From Paraeggerthella hongkongensis (lineage in GTDB: Bacteria; Actinomycetota; Coriobacteriia; Coriobacteriales; Eggerthellaceae), in assembly GCF_003726035.1 (NCBI RefSeq), contig NZ_QICD01000006.1, positions 48,587 through 112,586 of the forward strand: a stretch of DNA of 64,000 bases, written 5' to 3'. Below the pieces are notes generated by a model. It saw only the letters and a list, made by a program, of their open reading frames with translations. It ran no database searches and was not told the DNA's origin. Shown piece after piece: positions 1 through 9,109 of the stretch. A program made the translations under genes and the position numbers. Position 1 is the stretch's first letter, and every line of letters starts with the position of its first letter.

Positions 1-2
1 AG

Positions 3-50
3 GAAGCCCGCGCCCCAATGGCGCGCGAGAGGGCCGTCGGGACCGAATAG
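3..50 (+). CDS. 3' end of an upstream ICE gene (partial)
   Basis: An open frame enters from the left edge and ends at a TAG (48-50), reading EARAPMARERAVGTE. Only 15 codons are visible, so no function can be given. Its stop lies 9 bases before a clear terminator hairpin, which fits the end of a gene, but the coding call is weak. Confidence 0.35.
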   Translation, partial: EARAPMARERAVGTE

Positions 51-58
51 GGACAACC

Positions 59-81
59 GGGGCGCGAAGGCGCCCCTTTTT
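59..81 (+). terminator. Rho-independent terminator ahead of the conjugation operon
   Basis: A perfect 7-bp GC stem (59-65 with 70-76), loop GAAG, is followed by five T. It closes off the upstream gene and separates it from the DUF3801 gene that starts 27 bases later. Confidence 0.8.
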
Positions 82-107
82 CATCTCGACTGGAAGGGAG
101 GCGCGGG

Positions 108-659
108 ATGGCGAGCGACTACGGGGACGAGGCGGGCGGCAAGCTGCTCGACTGGATGCTGAGAATCGGCCAGGAGGCCGGCGCCGAGGCCATGGCGCGC
201 AGCGCGAGGGAGCTCTCGGAGCGCCTCGCGGGAATCCGCGGGACCATCGCCGGCGGGCGCGCCGAGGCCATCGCGGCCGAGGGCGTGCCGACCTACGCGA
301 AGCTCAGCCTCGAGGAGCTCTCGGGGCTTCCCGAGTACGCGACGATCAAGGAGGTCGTCTCCGGCAAGCTGCGCACCGCGTCGGTCGAGCACCACATCAT
401 CCCCGGCGAGGGCCGCGACTGGCTGCTCTTCAAGGTGGAGGACGCGCCCGAGGTCGACGAGGCTTTCCGCCAGCTCGAGCAAGAGACGGGAAAGGCCGCC
501 AAGCGCGCAAGGGAGCGGCTCTCCGAGATAGCCGAGAGGCGCCAGGCGCCCGAGCGGCTGGCCGAGCGCGCCGAGCGTGCGCGCGAGGCGTCGAGGGCCC
601 ACAGCCAGGGCCCCGGCCGGGAGCACGGCCCGCGGCATATCGAGGGGCCCGAGAGATGA
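108..659 (+). CDS. DUF3801 (PcfB-like) conjugation protein
   Basis: This 183-residue cytoplasmic protein is highly charged, with a long Arg/Glu/Ala helical tail (residues about 120-183). Its N-terminal part, beginning with a GGKLLDWML-type helix, resembles DUF3801/PcfB proteins. These sit directly before the VirD4 coupling ATPase in Gram-positive conjugative elements and act as an adaptor between relaxosome and coupling protein. The start is supported by an AAGGGAGG-type ribosome site just before ATG 108. The stop overlaps the start of the VirD4 gene by 4 bases (ATGA), so the two are probably translated together. The family call rests on this context plus general resemblance. Confidence 0.75.
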   Translation: MASDYGDEAGGKLLDWMLRIGQEAGAEAMARSARELSERLAGIRGTIAGGRAEAIAAEGVPTYAKLSLEELSGLPEYATIKEVVSGKLRTASVEHHIIPGEGRDWLLFKVEDAPEVDEAFRQLEQETGKAAKRARERLSEIAERRQAPERLAERAERAREASRAHSQGPGREHGPRHIEGPER

Positions 660-2476
660 GGTGGCAGGCGGCGGCCGCTCTGGCCGCGGCGGCGTTCGCC
701 GCGGGAGACTTCGCGGCCGCGGCCCTCGCGGCGTCGGGCGCGAACCCAATCATCGACCCGGAGGCCGCCATGGCGGCGATCCCGGCGGCGCTCCGCGCGG
801 GACGCGTATTCTCAACGGAGGCGCTTCCCCTGTGCGCGGGGACCGCCTGCGCGTGCGCGGCGCTCCTTGCCTGGGCGCGCTCCCTGGGGTCCAAGGGGGC
901 CCGGCGCGACGGCGAGGAGCACGGGAGCTCCAGGTGGGCCACGCCTAAAGACATCGCGCCCTTCGGCGACGCCAAGGACCCCGACAACAACATCATCCTC
1001 ACCGACAACGCGCGCATCCGCCTCGTGAGCCGCAGGTTCGACCTCTCCACCGACACCAACGACAACGTGCTCGTGGTGGGAGGACCCGGCACCGGCAAGA
1101 CGCGCTACTACGTCAAGCCGAACCTCCTGCAGGCCAACGCCAGCTTCTTCGTGACCGACCCGAAGGGCACGCTCATCCGCGAGACGGGCGGCGCGCTGGC
1201 GGAGCTCGGCTACGAGATCCGCGCGTTCGACACCATCGACTTCTCGCGCTCCATGCGCTTCAACCCCATAGCCTACATACGCGACGAGGCGGGCGTCATC
1301 CGCTTCGCCCGCGGCATCGTCGCCAACACCGAGGGCGAGGCCGACCACAAGGGCGACCCCTACTGGGAGAAGGCCGAGCGGCTGGTCTACACCGCGCTCA
1401 CGGCCTACCTCGTCATGCACTGCGAGCCTGCCGACCGAAACCTCGACGGGCTGCTCACGCTGCTCTCGCTCGCCGACGCACGCGACGACCCGGGCTACAT
1501 GAGCCCGCTCGACATGGTGTTCCGCGAGCTGGAAACCGGCGAGCGCTACGTCAGGCGAGGAGGAGCCGCGGCGGAGGACGGCGGGTCGATGCGCGGCTTT
1601 TCCGAGGAGAACGGCGCGTGGGAGTGGGTCAAAGTCCGCGAGCCCGCGCCGCCCGACGACTTCGCGCTCGCGAGCTACCGCGAGTTCCGCGTTGCCGCCG
1701 GCGACACCATGAAGTCGATGCTCTCGAGCTGCAACGTCCGCCTGAAGCCGCTGTCCATCCGAGCCGTGCGCGACCTCACCTCCAAAGACGAGCTCGACCT
1801 CGCCCACATGGGCGACGAGGACGCCAAGGTCGCACTCTTCGCGTCTATGAGCGACACCGACTCGACCTTCGACTTCTTGTTCGCCCTGCTCATGGACACG
1901 GCCGTGAGCGCGCTTTGCGCCGAGGCGCTCGAGGCGCACGGCGGCTCGCTGCCCACGACGGTGCACTTCGTCTTCGACGAGTTCGCCAACATCGGGCGCA
2001 TACCCGACTTCGAGCGGACCATCGCCGTCACCCGCAGCCGGAACATCGCCGTCTCGATGATCGCCCAGTCTCTCTCGCAGCTGAAGGAGACCTACGGCGA
2101 CAACAATGCCGAGACCATCGTGAACGCCTGCGACACGCTGCTCTACCTGGGCGGCAAGGCGAACGAGACCAACGAGGAGATCAGCAAGATGGCCGGCAAG
2201 CAGACGGTGGCGAGCGAGACGCAGAGCGACTCGCGGGGCGCCGGCTGGACCCGGACCGTGAACCGGGGCATCTCCGAGCGCGACCTCATACAGCCCGCCG
2301 AGGTGGCGCGCATGCCGCGCGAGGACGCGCTCGTGCTCGTGAACGGGTGCATGCCGCTCATGGACCGGAAGTACCGGCTCGAGCGCCACCCGCGCTCGCG
2401 CCTGCTCGAGGAGGCGGCCCGCCGTGGCCCGTTCGACTTCGCAGAGTACCGCAGGCACAAGGAAGGCAACTCGTGA
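656..2476 (+). CDS. VirD4/TraG-type conjugative coupling ATPase
   Basis: The 606-residue coupling protein brings the relaxosome to the secretion channel and powers DNA transfer at the membrane. Two hydrophobic stretches near the N terminus (about residues 1-30 and 60-80) should anchor it. Walker A is GGPGTGKT (about 141-148), followed by FVTDPKGTL, typical of TraG/VirD4. Walker B is FVFDEFANIG (about 438-447), the standard coupling-protein signature. The ATG start overlaps the upstream stop by 4 bases. Length is normal for the Tn1549-type family. It is followed by a short G-rich gap, then Maff2. Confidence 0.95.
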   Translation: MRWQAAAALAAAAFAAGDFAAAALAASGANPIIDPEAAMAAIPAALRAGRVFSTEALPLCAGTACACAALLAWARSLGSKGARRDGEEHGSSRWATPKDIAPFGDAKDPDNNIILTDNARIRLVSRRFDLSTDTNDNVLVVGGPGTGKTRYYVKPNLLQANASFFVTDPKGTLIRETGGALAELGYEIRAFDTIDFSRSMRFNPIAYIRDEAGVIRFARGIVANTEGEADHKGDPYWEKAERLVYTALTAYLVMHCEPADRNLDGLLTLLSLADARDDPGYMSPLDMVFRELETGERYVRRGGAAAEDGGSMRGFSEENGAWEWVKVREPAPPDDFALASYREFRVAAGDTMKSMLSSCNVRLKPLSIRAVRDLTSKDELDLAHMGDEDAKVALFASMSDTDSTFDFLFALLMDTAVSALCAEALEAHGGSLPTTVHFVFDEFANIGRIPDFERTIAVTRSRNIAVSMIAQSLSQLKETYGDNNAETIVNACDTLLYLGGKANETNEEISKMAGKQTVASETQSDSRGAGWTRTVNRGISERDLIQPAEVARMPREDALVLVNGCMPLMDRKYRLERHPRSRLLEEAARRGPFDFAEYRRHKEGNS

Positions 2477-2510
2477 CGGGGCCGCGGCGGGCGCGGGCCT
2501 CCCCCGCCGC

Positions 2511-2521
2511 GGGGGGGGGGG
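2511..2521. repeat. Homopolymeric tract of 11 G
   Basis: Eleven consecutive G follow a CCCCCGCCGC stretch between the virD4 and Maff2 genes. The tract can pair with the C-run to form a hairpin. Tracts this long slip easily, in cells and in sequencing. It lies 43 bases before the Maff2 start, outside any coding frame. Confidence 0.9.
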
Positions 2522-2563
2522 AACAGCAAGGAACATCGCCAACCGAAAGCAAAGGAGAGCAGC

Positions 2564-2779
2564 ATGCTCGCAAACGTCATCAAGCTCGTGTCGGGCTGCG
2601 TGACCTTCCTCGGCGGCTTCCTGGTCGTGTGGGGAGCGGTCTCGCTCGGCCTGGCCATCAGGGAGCAGCAGGGCGGCCCGCAGATCGCGACCGCCATATC
2701 CACCATCGCCGGCGGCGCGATCATCATCGCCGCGTCGGTCTACTTCGGGCAGCTGGACACGTCCTGGCTGCCGGCATAG
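2564..2779 (+). CDS. Maff2-family small membrane protein of the transfer channel
   Basis: The 71-residue protein has two hydrophobic helices (about residues 5-30 and 42-62) linked by a short polar loop (REQQGGPQ). This is the layout of Maff2 proteins, which occupy this place between VirD4 and PrgI in Tn1549-like elements and may play a VirB2/VirB3-like role in the membrane channel. An AAAGGAGAGCAGC ribosome site precedes ATG 2564. Function in the channel is inferred from position; the family call is from size, topology and neighbours. Confidence 0.8.
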   Translation: MLANVIKLVSGCVTFLGGFLVVWGAVSLGLAIREQQGGPQIATAISTIAGGAIIIAASVYFGQLDTSWLPA

Positions 2780-2791
2780 GGGGCGTCGCGG

Positions 2792-3217
2792 ATGGCGCTC
2801 AGGATACCGGTGCAGAAGGACATCGGGGAGTACGAGGAGAAGATCGTCGGGAAGATGAGCCTGCGCACGCTCGCCTGCGTGTCGCTCGGCTTCGGCAGCG
2901 CCGTCGGGGCGGCGGCCTTCGTCCACCTGGGCCTGCACGCCGACGTCGCGGACGCGGCCTTCCCGATCATGCTCTGCAGCATGCCGCTCTGGCTCGCCGG
3001 GTTCTGGCGGCCCTTCGGCATGCGGGCCGAGGAGCTGCTGCCGCTCCTGGCGGCACACGAGCTCTCCCCGCAGCTGCTCGCGTACGAGCCCTGCCTCGCC
3101 GGGAGCCTTCCCGAGAGCTCGCCGCGCCCGGGCCGCCCGGGGCGGCGCGCGAGGCGCAGGGGCAGGAAGAAAGGAGCCGAGCTCTATGAGCCGACCAAGA
3201 ACCAACAAGGAGAATAG
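2792..3217 (+). CDS. PrgI-family transfer membrane protein
   Basis: The 141-residue protein starts with the PrgI hallmark: a conserved short N-terminal segment (IPVQKDIGEYEEKIVGKMSLRTL) leading into two closely spaced membrane helices (about 27-50 and 55-75) and a Pro-containing WRPFGM segment. PrgI proteins sit at the base of Gram-positive type IV secretion channels and pair with VirB4. The Arg/Gly-rich C-terminal tail (about 115-141) is longer than usual. The 3' end overlaps the VirB4 gene by 32 bases in another frame, so translation is probably coupled. Confidence 0.85.
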   Translation: MALRIPVQKDIGEYEEKIVGKMSLRTLACVSLGFGSAVGAAAFVHLGLHADVADAAFPIMLCSMPLWLAGFWRPFGMRAEELLPLLAAHELSPQLLAYEPCLAGSLPESSPRPGRPGRRARRRGRKKGAELYEPTKNQQGE

Positions 3218-5663
3218 GCCGAAGCGCCCGAGCACCCTCGGGCTGCTCCTCGGCGGCACGGGCGGGCGCAAGGACGCCTCGAAGGGCGCGGAGGCCGAGC
3301 GGCAGAGGCGCCGCCGGGAGCGCGACCGCTCGCGCGAGATGGCCGCCTACGTCGGCTACGACGCCATGTACAAAGACGGCATCGCCCAGGTGATGCCGGG
3401 GGTGTTCAGCCAGACGGTCGAGTTCTCCGACATCAGCTACCAGTCCGCGCGCAAGGAGGCGCGCGAGACGGCCTTCACCGTGATGAGCTCGCTGTTCAAC
3501 TACTTCCCGGCGGACTCCCACGTGCAGCTCCAGGTCGTGAACGCGCCCATCCCCGCCGACGAGGTCGGCCGCAAGGTCTTCTTCGTGCCCGGGGAGCGCG
3601 CCACGGCAGGGCTCGCCGAAGAGTACAACCGGATCCTCAACGACAAGATGCGCGAAGGCGTCTCGAACCTCGTGCGCCACCGCTACCTGACCTACGCCGT
3701 GGGCGCCGACGACGTCGACGCCGCGGTGCCCAAGCTCGCGCGCATCCGGGGCGACGTGGAGCAGACGCTCGCGCGCATACGCTGCTCGTCGCGCGCCCTC
3801 GACGGCGCCGAGAGGCTCGAGCTTTTGCAGGGGCAGCTGCGCCCGGGGTCGCGCTTCGAGTTCTCCTGGGACAAATTGTCCCCGACGTCGGGCGCGCGCA
3901 CGAAGGACTTCGTCATACCCTCCACGCTCGACTTCAAGCCCGAGGGCAGGTCCGACTGCTTCCGCAGCGACGGGCGCTACGGCGCGGTGCTCGCGGTGCG
4001 CAGCTTCGGGTCGGTCATCGAGGAGACCTACCTCGCCTCCATCATCGACCTGCCGCTGCCGCTCAACGTGACGCTGCACGTGCAGCCCATCGCGCAGAGC
4101 GAGGCGCTCGCGCTCGTGAAGCGCCAGATCGACTGGATGGACAAAGAGATCATCGACGAGCAGATGAGCGCCGTGAAGAAGGGCTACGACTACCAGATCC
4201 TGCCGCCCGAGCTGCGCTTCTCGAAGGAGGAGGCCGAGGAGCTGCTCGACTTCCTGCGCAACAAGTCCGAGCGCCTGTTCGTCTACACGGGCCTCGTCTA
4301 CACCTGGGCCGACAGCCTCGAGGAGCTCGACCGCCGCGTCCAGCAGGTGACGAGCGTCGCGCAGGGCTGCACGATCGGCCTCGAGCCGCTCCACTTCCGC
4401 CAGCGCCAGGCGCTCAACTCGGTGCTCCCGCTCGGGGACAACCACGTCACCGTGAGCCGCTACCTCACCACGGGGCAGGTGGCGATGCAGATGCCCTTCG
4501 CGAGCCAGAGCCTCGACGAGGCGGGCGGCGGCTACTACGGGCAGTCCAAGGAGAGCGGGAACCTGGTGCTGTGCGACCGCAAGCGCCTGGCGAGCCCCAT
4601 GGGCTTCGTGTGCGGCAAGCCCGGCTCGGGCAAGAGCTTCTCGGTGAAGCGCGAGATAACCAACACCGTGCTCGCGCACCCCGAGGACGAGGTCGTGATC
4701 TTCGACCCCGCCGGCGAGTACGGCAGCCTCGTCGGCGCGCTCGGCGGCGCGAACGTCGAGCTCGCCCCGGGATGCTCGGCGGTGCTCAACCCCCTCGACA
4801 CCGCCGACGTCGCGGACCGCGCCGACGCCGCCAAGCTCGCGTACAAGACCGACGCGGTGCTCGCGCTCTCGAGCGCGCTCATGGCCGAGGGCCGCGAGGG
4901 CCTGCCGGAGCGCGACCGCTCGATCATCGCCCGCTGCGTCGGCGAGGCGTACCGGGAGTGCGCGAAGGACGGCCGCCTGCCCACGCTCGGCGACTTCCAC
5001 GCGGCGCTGCTCGCTCAGCCCGAGCCCGAGGCCGCCGACATCGCGCTGCGCTACGAGCGCTACGTGAAGGGCGCGTTCTCCTTCTTCAACGGCCAGAGCA
5101 ACGTGGCGCTCGACAACCGCATCACCAACATCGACATGCACGGGCTCGGCCAGAACATGCGCGTGTTCGGCATGATCACGGCGCTCGAGATGGTGCGCAA
5201 CCGCGTGATGGTCACGCCGCCGCGCCCCAACTACACCTGGCTCTACATCGACGAGGTGCAGAGCCTCTTCGCGCACCCGACGGTGGTCGAGTACTTCGCC
5301 CGCCTGTGGCGCGAGGGGCGCAAGTTCGGCCTCATCTGCACCGGCATCAGCCAGAACACGAGCCACATGCTGGCCAACGCCGAGGCCCGCGACATGGTGC
5401 TCAACTCCGAGTTCTTCCTGCTGCACAAGCAGTCCACCGCCGACCTCGACGCATGGGCGGAGATGCTCCAGCTCTCCGCCACGGAGCGCGGCTACATCGG
5501 CGACGCCGTCAAGCCCGGCGAGGGGCTGCTCATCAGCGCGGGGATCCGCGTGCCCATCACCGACGACTTCCCTAAAGGCCCGCTCTACGATCTGTGGAAC
5601 ACCAAGCCCGCAGAGGTCGCCGAGCGCGAGATGCGCCGGGCGGCGCGAGAGGCGAAGGAGTAG
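3186..5663 (+). CDS. VirB4/TraE-type conjugation ATPase
   Basis: The 825-residue motor ATPase of the type IV secretion system acts on the cytoplasmic face of the channel. Walker A is GKPGSGKS (about 476-483), followed by VVIFDPAGEYGSL, a VirB4/HerA-type motif. Walker B is LYIDEVQSLF (about 686-695), and an IGQN/ISQN sensor-like segment follows. The N-terminal half is the less conserved VirB4 domain that contacts other channel proteins. The ATG at 3186 lies inside the end of prgI. The stop is directly followed by a GTG-initiated hydrolase gene using the GGAG just before the stop as its ribosome site. Confidence 0.95.
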   Translation: MSRPRTNKENRPKRPSTLGLLLGGTGGRKDASKGAEAERQRRRRERDRSREMAAYVGYDAMYKDGIAQVMPGVFSQTVEFSDISYQSARKEARETAFTVMSSLFNYFPADSHVQLQVVNAPIPADEVGRKVFFVPGERATAGLAEEYNRILNDKMREGVSNLVRHRYLTYAVGADDVDAAVPKLARIRGDVEQTLARIRCSSRALDGAERLELLQGQLRPGSRFEFSWDKLSPTSGARTKDFVIPSTLDFKPEGRSDCFRSDGRYGAVLAVRSFGSVIEETYLASIIDLPLPLNVTLHVQPIAQSEALALVKRQIDWMDKEIIDEQMSAVKKGYDYQILPPELRFSKEEAEELLDFLRNKSERLFVYTGLVYTWADSLEELDRRVQQVTSVAQGCTIGLEPLHFRQRQALNSVLPLGDNHVTVSRYLTTGQVAMQMPFASQSLDEAGGGYYGQSKESGNLVLCDRKRLASPMGFVCGKPGSGKSFSVKREITNTVLAHPEDEVVIFDPAGEYGSLVGALGGANVELAPGCSAVLNPLDTADVADRADAAKLAYKTDAVLALSSALMAEGREGLPERDRSIIARCVGEAYRECAKDGRLPTLGDFHAALLAQPEPEAADIALRYERYVKGAFSFFNGQSNVALDNRITNIDMHGLGQNMRVFGMITALEMVRNRVMVTPPRPNYTWLYIDEVQSLFAHPTVVEYFARLWREGRKFGLICTGISQNTSHMLANAEARDMVLNSEFFLLHKQSTADLDAWAEMLQLSATERGYIGDAVKPGEGLLISAGIRVPITDDFPKGPLYDLWNTKPAEVAEREMRRAAREAKE
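3868..3882. repeat. GGGACAAATTGTCCC inverted repeat, copy 1 (inside virB4)
   Basis: This is a 7-bp perfect inverted repeat around one central A. The same 15-mer recurs at 5874-5888 and 12960-12974, each time in the same reading frame (DKLS) of an unrelated conjugation gene. It contains a TTG leucine codon, which is uncommon in these genes. Confidence 0.9.
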
Positions 5664-5665
5664 CC

Positions 5666-7267
5666 GTGGCGAGCCCGAGCGAGGGCGGCGGGATGCTCGA
5701 GGTGGTCGGGGCGCAGCGCCGCGACGTGCTCACCGCGGGCGACGTCGCGGAGACCGAGCGCGACGCCCTGGGAAACGTCTCGGAGGGAGCCGGCCCGCTC
5801 GACGAGGCGGGAGGCCCCGCCGCAGCGGCGAAGGGGCGCCCTTCCAGGCCCGATGCGCCGGAAGGCGGGCTCGGGGACAAATTGTCCCAACCCGCCGGAG
5901 ACCGGCGCGCGGCGGCAGCGATGCGCTCGCGCGTCGAGGCGGCGAAGCTGGCGATCGCCCGGGAGGCAGTCTCCCAACTCGACGACTCGGAGGAGCTCGA
6001 GGGCGCCTCGGGCATGTACGACGCGGGGCATGCGGCCAAGAAGGCCGCGGGAGGGCTTCGGCAGAGGAATGCGAAGAAAGCCGCCCGGAGCAGCCGCAAG
6101 GCGGCGACCGCGCTCGGCGCCCCCAAGGGAGGCGCGCGCGGTCCCGTAGCAGCCGGCGCGACCGCCCCGGCCAAGCACCAGACGGCCCAGGCGGCCGCGC
6201 AGGCGTCAGGCGAGGCGGCCCGAGCCGCGGGGTCGAAGGGCGCCGCCTCCGCGATCGCGGGCGCGGTCTCGGGCGCGGCGCCCGCCCTGCTCGGGGCGGT
6301 GGCCGGCATCGTGGCCTTCGTCGCGTGCGCGCTCGCCGTCGCGCAGCTGGTGAGCGCGCTGTTCGGCTTCTGGGACGACGCGGCCTCCAAGCAGGGCCTC
6401 GAGGGGCTGCCTCCCTACATCACCTACGAGATGGTCGAGGCGGCGCTCGAGTGCCAGGAGGAGTACGGGCACCCGGCGGGCTGCACCATAGCGCAGATCA
6501 TCCAGGAGTCCGGCCAGGGCGACCGCATGAGCCGGCTCGCAGAGCGCGACCACAACCTCTTCGGCATGAAGTGGTGGTCGGGCTACGCGGGCTGCCCCGA
6601 GGTGGCCGGCAAGGCGAACTGGGCCACCAGCGAGGAGTACGTGCCCGGCGAGCACACCCAGATCACGGCGAGCTTCATCCGCTTCACCGGCGACGCCGAG
6701 TGCATCCGCTTCCGCAGCAGGGTCTTCCTGCAGGCGCAGCGCTACTCGGGCAACGCCCTCATCCAGGAGGCGATCGAGAGGCACGACTCGGACAGGATGG
6801 CCGAGGGGCTCAAGGACGCCGGCTGGGCGACCGACTCGTCCTACGTCGAGTCCCTGAAGTCGATCATGGCGCAATGGGGCCTCTACCGGCTCGACTTCAT
6901 GACGGTCGAGGACCTGAAGGACCCGGCCGCGAGCGGGAACGCGATCGTCGAGGCGGCGTACAGCCAGCTCGGCGTGCCCTACGTGTGGGGAGGCTCGACC
7001 CCCGGCAAGGCGCTCGACTGCAGCGGGCTCACGCAGTACTGCTACGCGCAGGCGGGCATCCGCATAAGCCACTACACGGGTTCCCAGTACGAGGAGCTCA
7101 GGCGCATACCGCTCTCGGAGGCGAAGCCCGGCGACATCCTCTACCGCTCGGGCCACGTGGCCATCTACATCGGCGACGACAGGTACATACACGAGCCGCG
7201 AACGGGCGACGTGTGCCGTATAGCGAGCGGCATCGGCAGCTTCAGCTGCGCGCTCACCGCGAGATAG
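5666..7267 (+). CDS. Conjugation-associated peptidoglycan hydrolase (glucosaminidase-like + NlpC/P60)
   Basis: The product has 533 residues. I take GTG 5666 as start: it follows the virB4 stop by 2 bases with GGAG 5 bases upstream; a longer frame exists but lies inside virB4. Layout: an Ala/Lys-rich cytoplasmic segment (1-195), one membrane helix (about 200-235), a lysozyme-type glucosaminidase domain (about 250-405, QESGQG... HNLFGMKWW), then an NlpC/P60 domain (about 425-531) with catalytic Cys452 in DCSGL and His497 in GHVAIYIG. The enzyme should cut the wall outside the cell to let the transfer channel through. This is the CD1107-type position after VirB4. Confidence 0.92.
   Translation: MASPSEGGGMLEVVGAQRRDVLTAGDVAETERDALGNVSEGAGPLDEAGGPAAAAKGRPSRPDAPEGGLGDKLSQPAGDRRAAAAMRSRVEAAKLAIAREAVSQLDDSEELEGASGMYDAGHAAKKAAGGLRQRNAKKAARSSRKAATALGAPKGGARGPVAAGATAPAKHQTAQAAAQASGEAARAAGSKGAASAIAGAVSGAAPALLGAVAGIVAFVACALAVAQLVSALFGFWDDAASKQGLEGLPPYITYEMVEAALECQEEYGHPAGCTIAQIIQESGQGDRMSRLAERDHNLFGMKWWSGYAGCPEVAGKANWATSEEYVPGEHTQITASFIRFTGDAECIRFRSRVFLQAQRYSGNALIQEAIERHDSDRMAEGLKDAGWATDSSYVESLKSIMAQWGLYRLDFMTVEDLKDPAASGNAIVEAAYSQLGVPYVWGGSTPGKALDCSGLTQYCYAQAGIRISHYTGSQYEELRRIPLSEAKPGDILYRSGHVAIYIGDDRYIHEPRTGDVCRIASGIGSFSCALTAR
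5874..5888. repeat. GGGACAAATTGTCCC inverted repeat, copy 2 (inside the hydrolase gene)
   Basis: Identical 15-mer, here extended to GGGGACAAATTGTCCC, lying in the cytoplasmic low-complexity segment of the hydrolase (residues GDKLS). Confidence 0.9.
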
Positions 7268-7276
7268 GAGAAACCA

Positions 7277-7996
7277 ATGCAGGGAAAGTCAAGGGTCATG
7301 GCCGCCGTCGCGGCAGGCGCGCTCGTCGTGGCGCTCGGCGCGGGCGCGGCGCGCTGCGCCATCGCCCCGCAGGAAGGCGCGCAGGATAGTCCCCAGAAGC
7401 AAGAGCAGCCCGCGGCTGCAGGCGCCGACGCGGCAACCGGGAAGGCCGCCTCGGGCGCCGAGGCGCTCTGGAACACCGCATGGACGGGCGCCGACGACCC
7501 AACGGCCACGCTGCGGATCGTCGAGGGCGCCATGGTGGAGAGCGCTGGCGACTCCGAGCGCGCCTGGTTCTTCTCGGCCGAGGAGCCCTCCGAGGCCGGC
7601 GGCGTGCTCAGCGTGCCCATCGACGTCAAGGGAACCGGCGATAAGGCGGGAGGCCTGTCGCTCATCCAGGTCTCGGGCGACGGGGACGCCCGCACCCTGG
7701 CCTGCGACCTCCTGACGCAGGCCTACGTGCCCCAGAGGGCGCAAGACGGAGCGTTCTCCGTGACCGGCACCGACGACCGCCTCTCCGAGGCGCTGGGCGC
7801 GGATGCCGCCGCCATCGAGGAGGCCGTCGCCGGGAAGGCGGCGGAGGTGTCCCCGCAGGCGACGGGAGCCACCTGGGACAAGGAGGTGTGGCTCGACTAC
7901 GCCGGGAACGTCGCGTCGACGACCTTCACGCTCGACGACCCCGCCTCGACGGTGGTCACCGTGGTCTCGCGCGGCGGCTCGCTGGAGGCGATGTAG
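7277..7996 (+). CDS. Secreted or membrane-anchored transfer-region protein of unknown function
   Basis: The 239-residue protein has an N-terminal hydrophobic helix (about 8-27, VMAAVAAGALVVALGAGAA) like a signal anchor, then an acidic extracellular domain. It starts at ATG 7277 with TAGGAG 8 bases before. Its place between the hydrolase and the VirB6-like protein suggests a channel-assembly or wall-side role, as for TcpC-type proteins in other Gram-positive elements, but I see no TcpC signature and do not recognise the family. Confidence 0.7.
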   Translation: MQGKSRVMAAVAAGALVVALGAGAARCAIAPQEGAQDSPQKQEQPAAAGADAATGKAASGAEALWNTAWTGADDPTATLRIVEGAMVESAGDSERAWFFSAEEPSEAGGVLSVPIDVKGTGDKAGGLSLIQVSGDGDARTLACDLLTQAYVPQRAQDGAFSVTGTDDRLSEALGADAAAIEEAVAGKAAEVSPQATGATWDKEVWLDYAGNVASTTFTLDDPASTVVTVVSRGGSLEAM

Positions 7997-7998
7997 CC

Positions 7999-9000
7999 GT
8001 GCGGGCGCTTGAATCGCGAGGCCGCAGGGCGTTCGCCATCTCCGCCGCGACGGCGTTCGCCCTCTGCGCTCTCCTTCTCGTCCCAGCGCAGCCGGCATAC
8101 GCCGACATCGCCGGGGACGTAAACGAGTGGCTGTGCGGCCTTCTGCACGACTGCTGCAACTGGATGTTCAAGGCGCAGACGGGCGTGCTCGGGTCGATCG
8201 GCGCGAACGGGATCCTCTCGGCCGACTTCGCGCACATGCTAACGAGCTCGAGCGACCTGACCATGCACGACGTCGCCCGCGGCGTGTGGCAGGTGGCCAT
8301 CCTGCCGATCGGGTGCGGAGTGCTCGGCCTGGTCTTCACCCTGAAGCTCATCGAGATCTCCCAGCGCATGGACGGCAGCCAGAGCCTTCCCGGCGTCAAG
8401 GAGGTCGTGTTCCTCCTCGTGTTCTTCGCCGTGTTCCTGTTCCTCATACAGAACAGCTTCGACCTGATGGCGTCGATCTACGAGGTCTGCGGGCTCGCCA
8501 TCGACCGAGTCGAGGCGCTCTTCGGCGCCGGAGGCGCGCTCGACCTGCCCGAGGTGTCAGTCGTCACCACCGACGACGACATCCCGTCGCTCATCGCCAT
8601 GCTCGTCGTGAGCCTCATCAGCTGGGTCGTGGTGCTGGCAGCCTACGTCATCGCCCTCGTGGTCTGCTGGGCCCGCGCGCTCCAGCTCTACATCATGGCC
8701 GCGTTCGCCCCGATCCCGCTGGCGTTCCTCGGCATGGACGCCACGCGCCAGATAGGCGTCGGCTACCTGAAGAGCTTCGGGGCAGTCTGCATCGCCGGCG
8801 TCATCATCCTCGTCCTGCTCATATCGTTCCCGCTCGTGCTCGGCGGGCTCACCGGTGCGAACCCCGGAACGGGCACCCCTGCCGACGCGGTCGCGAACGG
8901 GCTCACCTACGCGCTGCAGTACCTGGCCATGTGCGTGCTGCTCATCCTGGCCCTCGTGAAGAGCGGCTCCTGGGCGCGCGACATCGTGAGCGGCTTCTAG
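7999..9000 (+). CDS. TrbL/VirB6-like polytopic channel protein
   Basis: The product has 333 residues from GTG 7999 (2 bases after the previous stop, GGAGG 8 bases upstream). A signal-like segment ending in AYA (about residues 15-35) is followed by at least five membrane helices (about 95-115, 130-152, 195-235, 255-285, 300-325). The WLCGLLHDCCNWMF start of the mature part and the C-terminal ending SGSWARDIVSGF match the CD1112/TrbL-like proteins of Tn1549-type elements. These are taken to form the inner-membrane channel, as VirB6 does. Confidence 0.85.
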   Translation: MRALESRGRRAFAISAATAFALCALLLVPAQPAYADIAGDVNEWLCGLLHDCCNWMFKAQTGVLGSIGANGILSADFAHMLTSSSDLTMHDVARGVWQVAILPIGCGVLGLVFTLKLIEISQRMDGSQSLPGVKEVVFLLVFFAVFLFLIQNSFDLMASIYEVCGLAIDRVEALFGAGGALDLPEVSVVTTDDDIPSLIAMLVVSLISWVVVLAAYVIALVVCWARALQLYIMAAFAPIPLAFLGMDATRQIGVGYLKSFGAVCIAGVIILVLLISFPLVLGGLTGANPGTGTPADAVANGLTYALQYLAMCVLLILALVKSGSWARDIVSGF

Positions 9001-9109
9001 CGGAAAAGCGAGGAAGGAGGCGGTCGCCATGAGATAGGGGCGGCGCGCCGGGGCACGCGTCCCGGCGGAAGAAGACAAGCACAGACGAACGACGAAAAGG
9101 AGGAAAGAC

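Noticed and set aside
9001..9109. Ribosome site GGAAGGAGG followed by ATG AGA TAG
   Set aside because: The frame is two codons long; it could be the remains of a gene start, but nothing further supports it.
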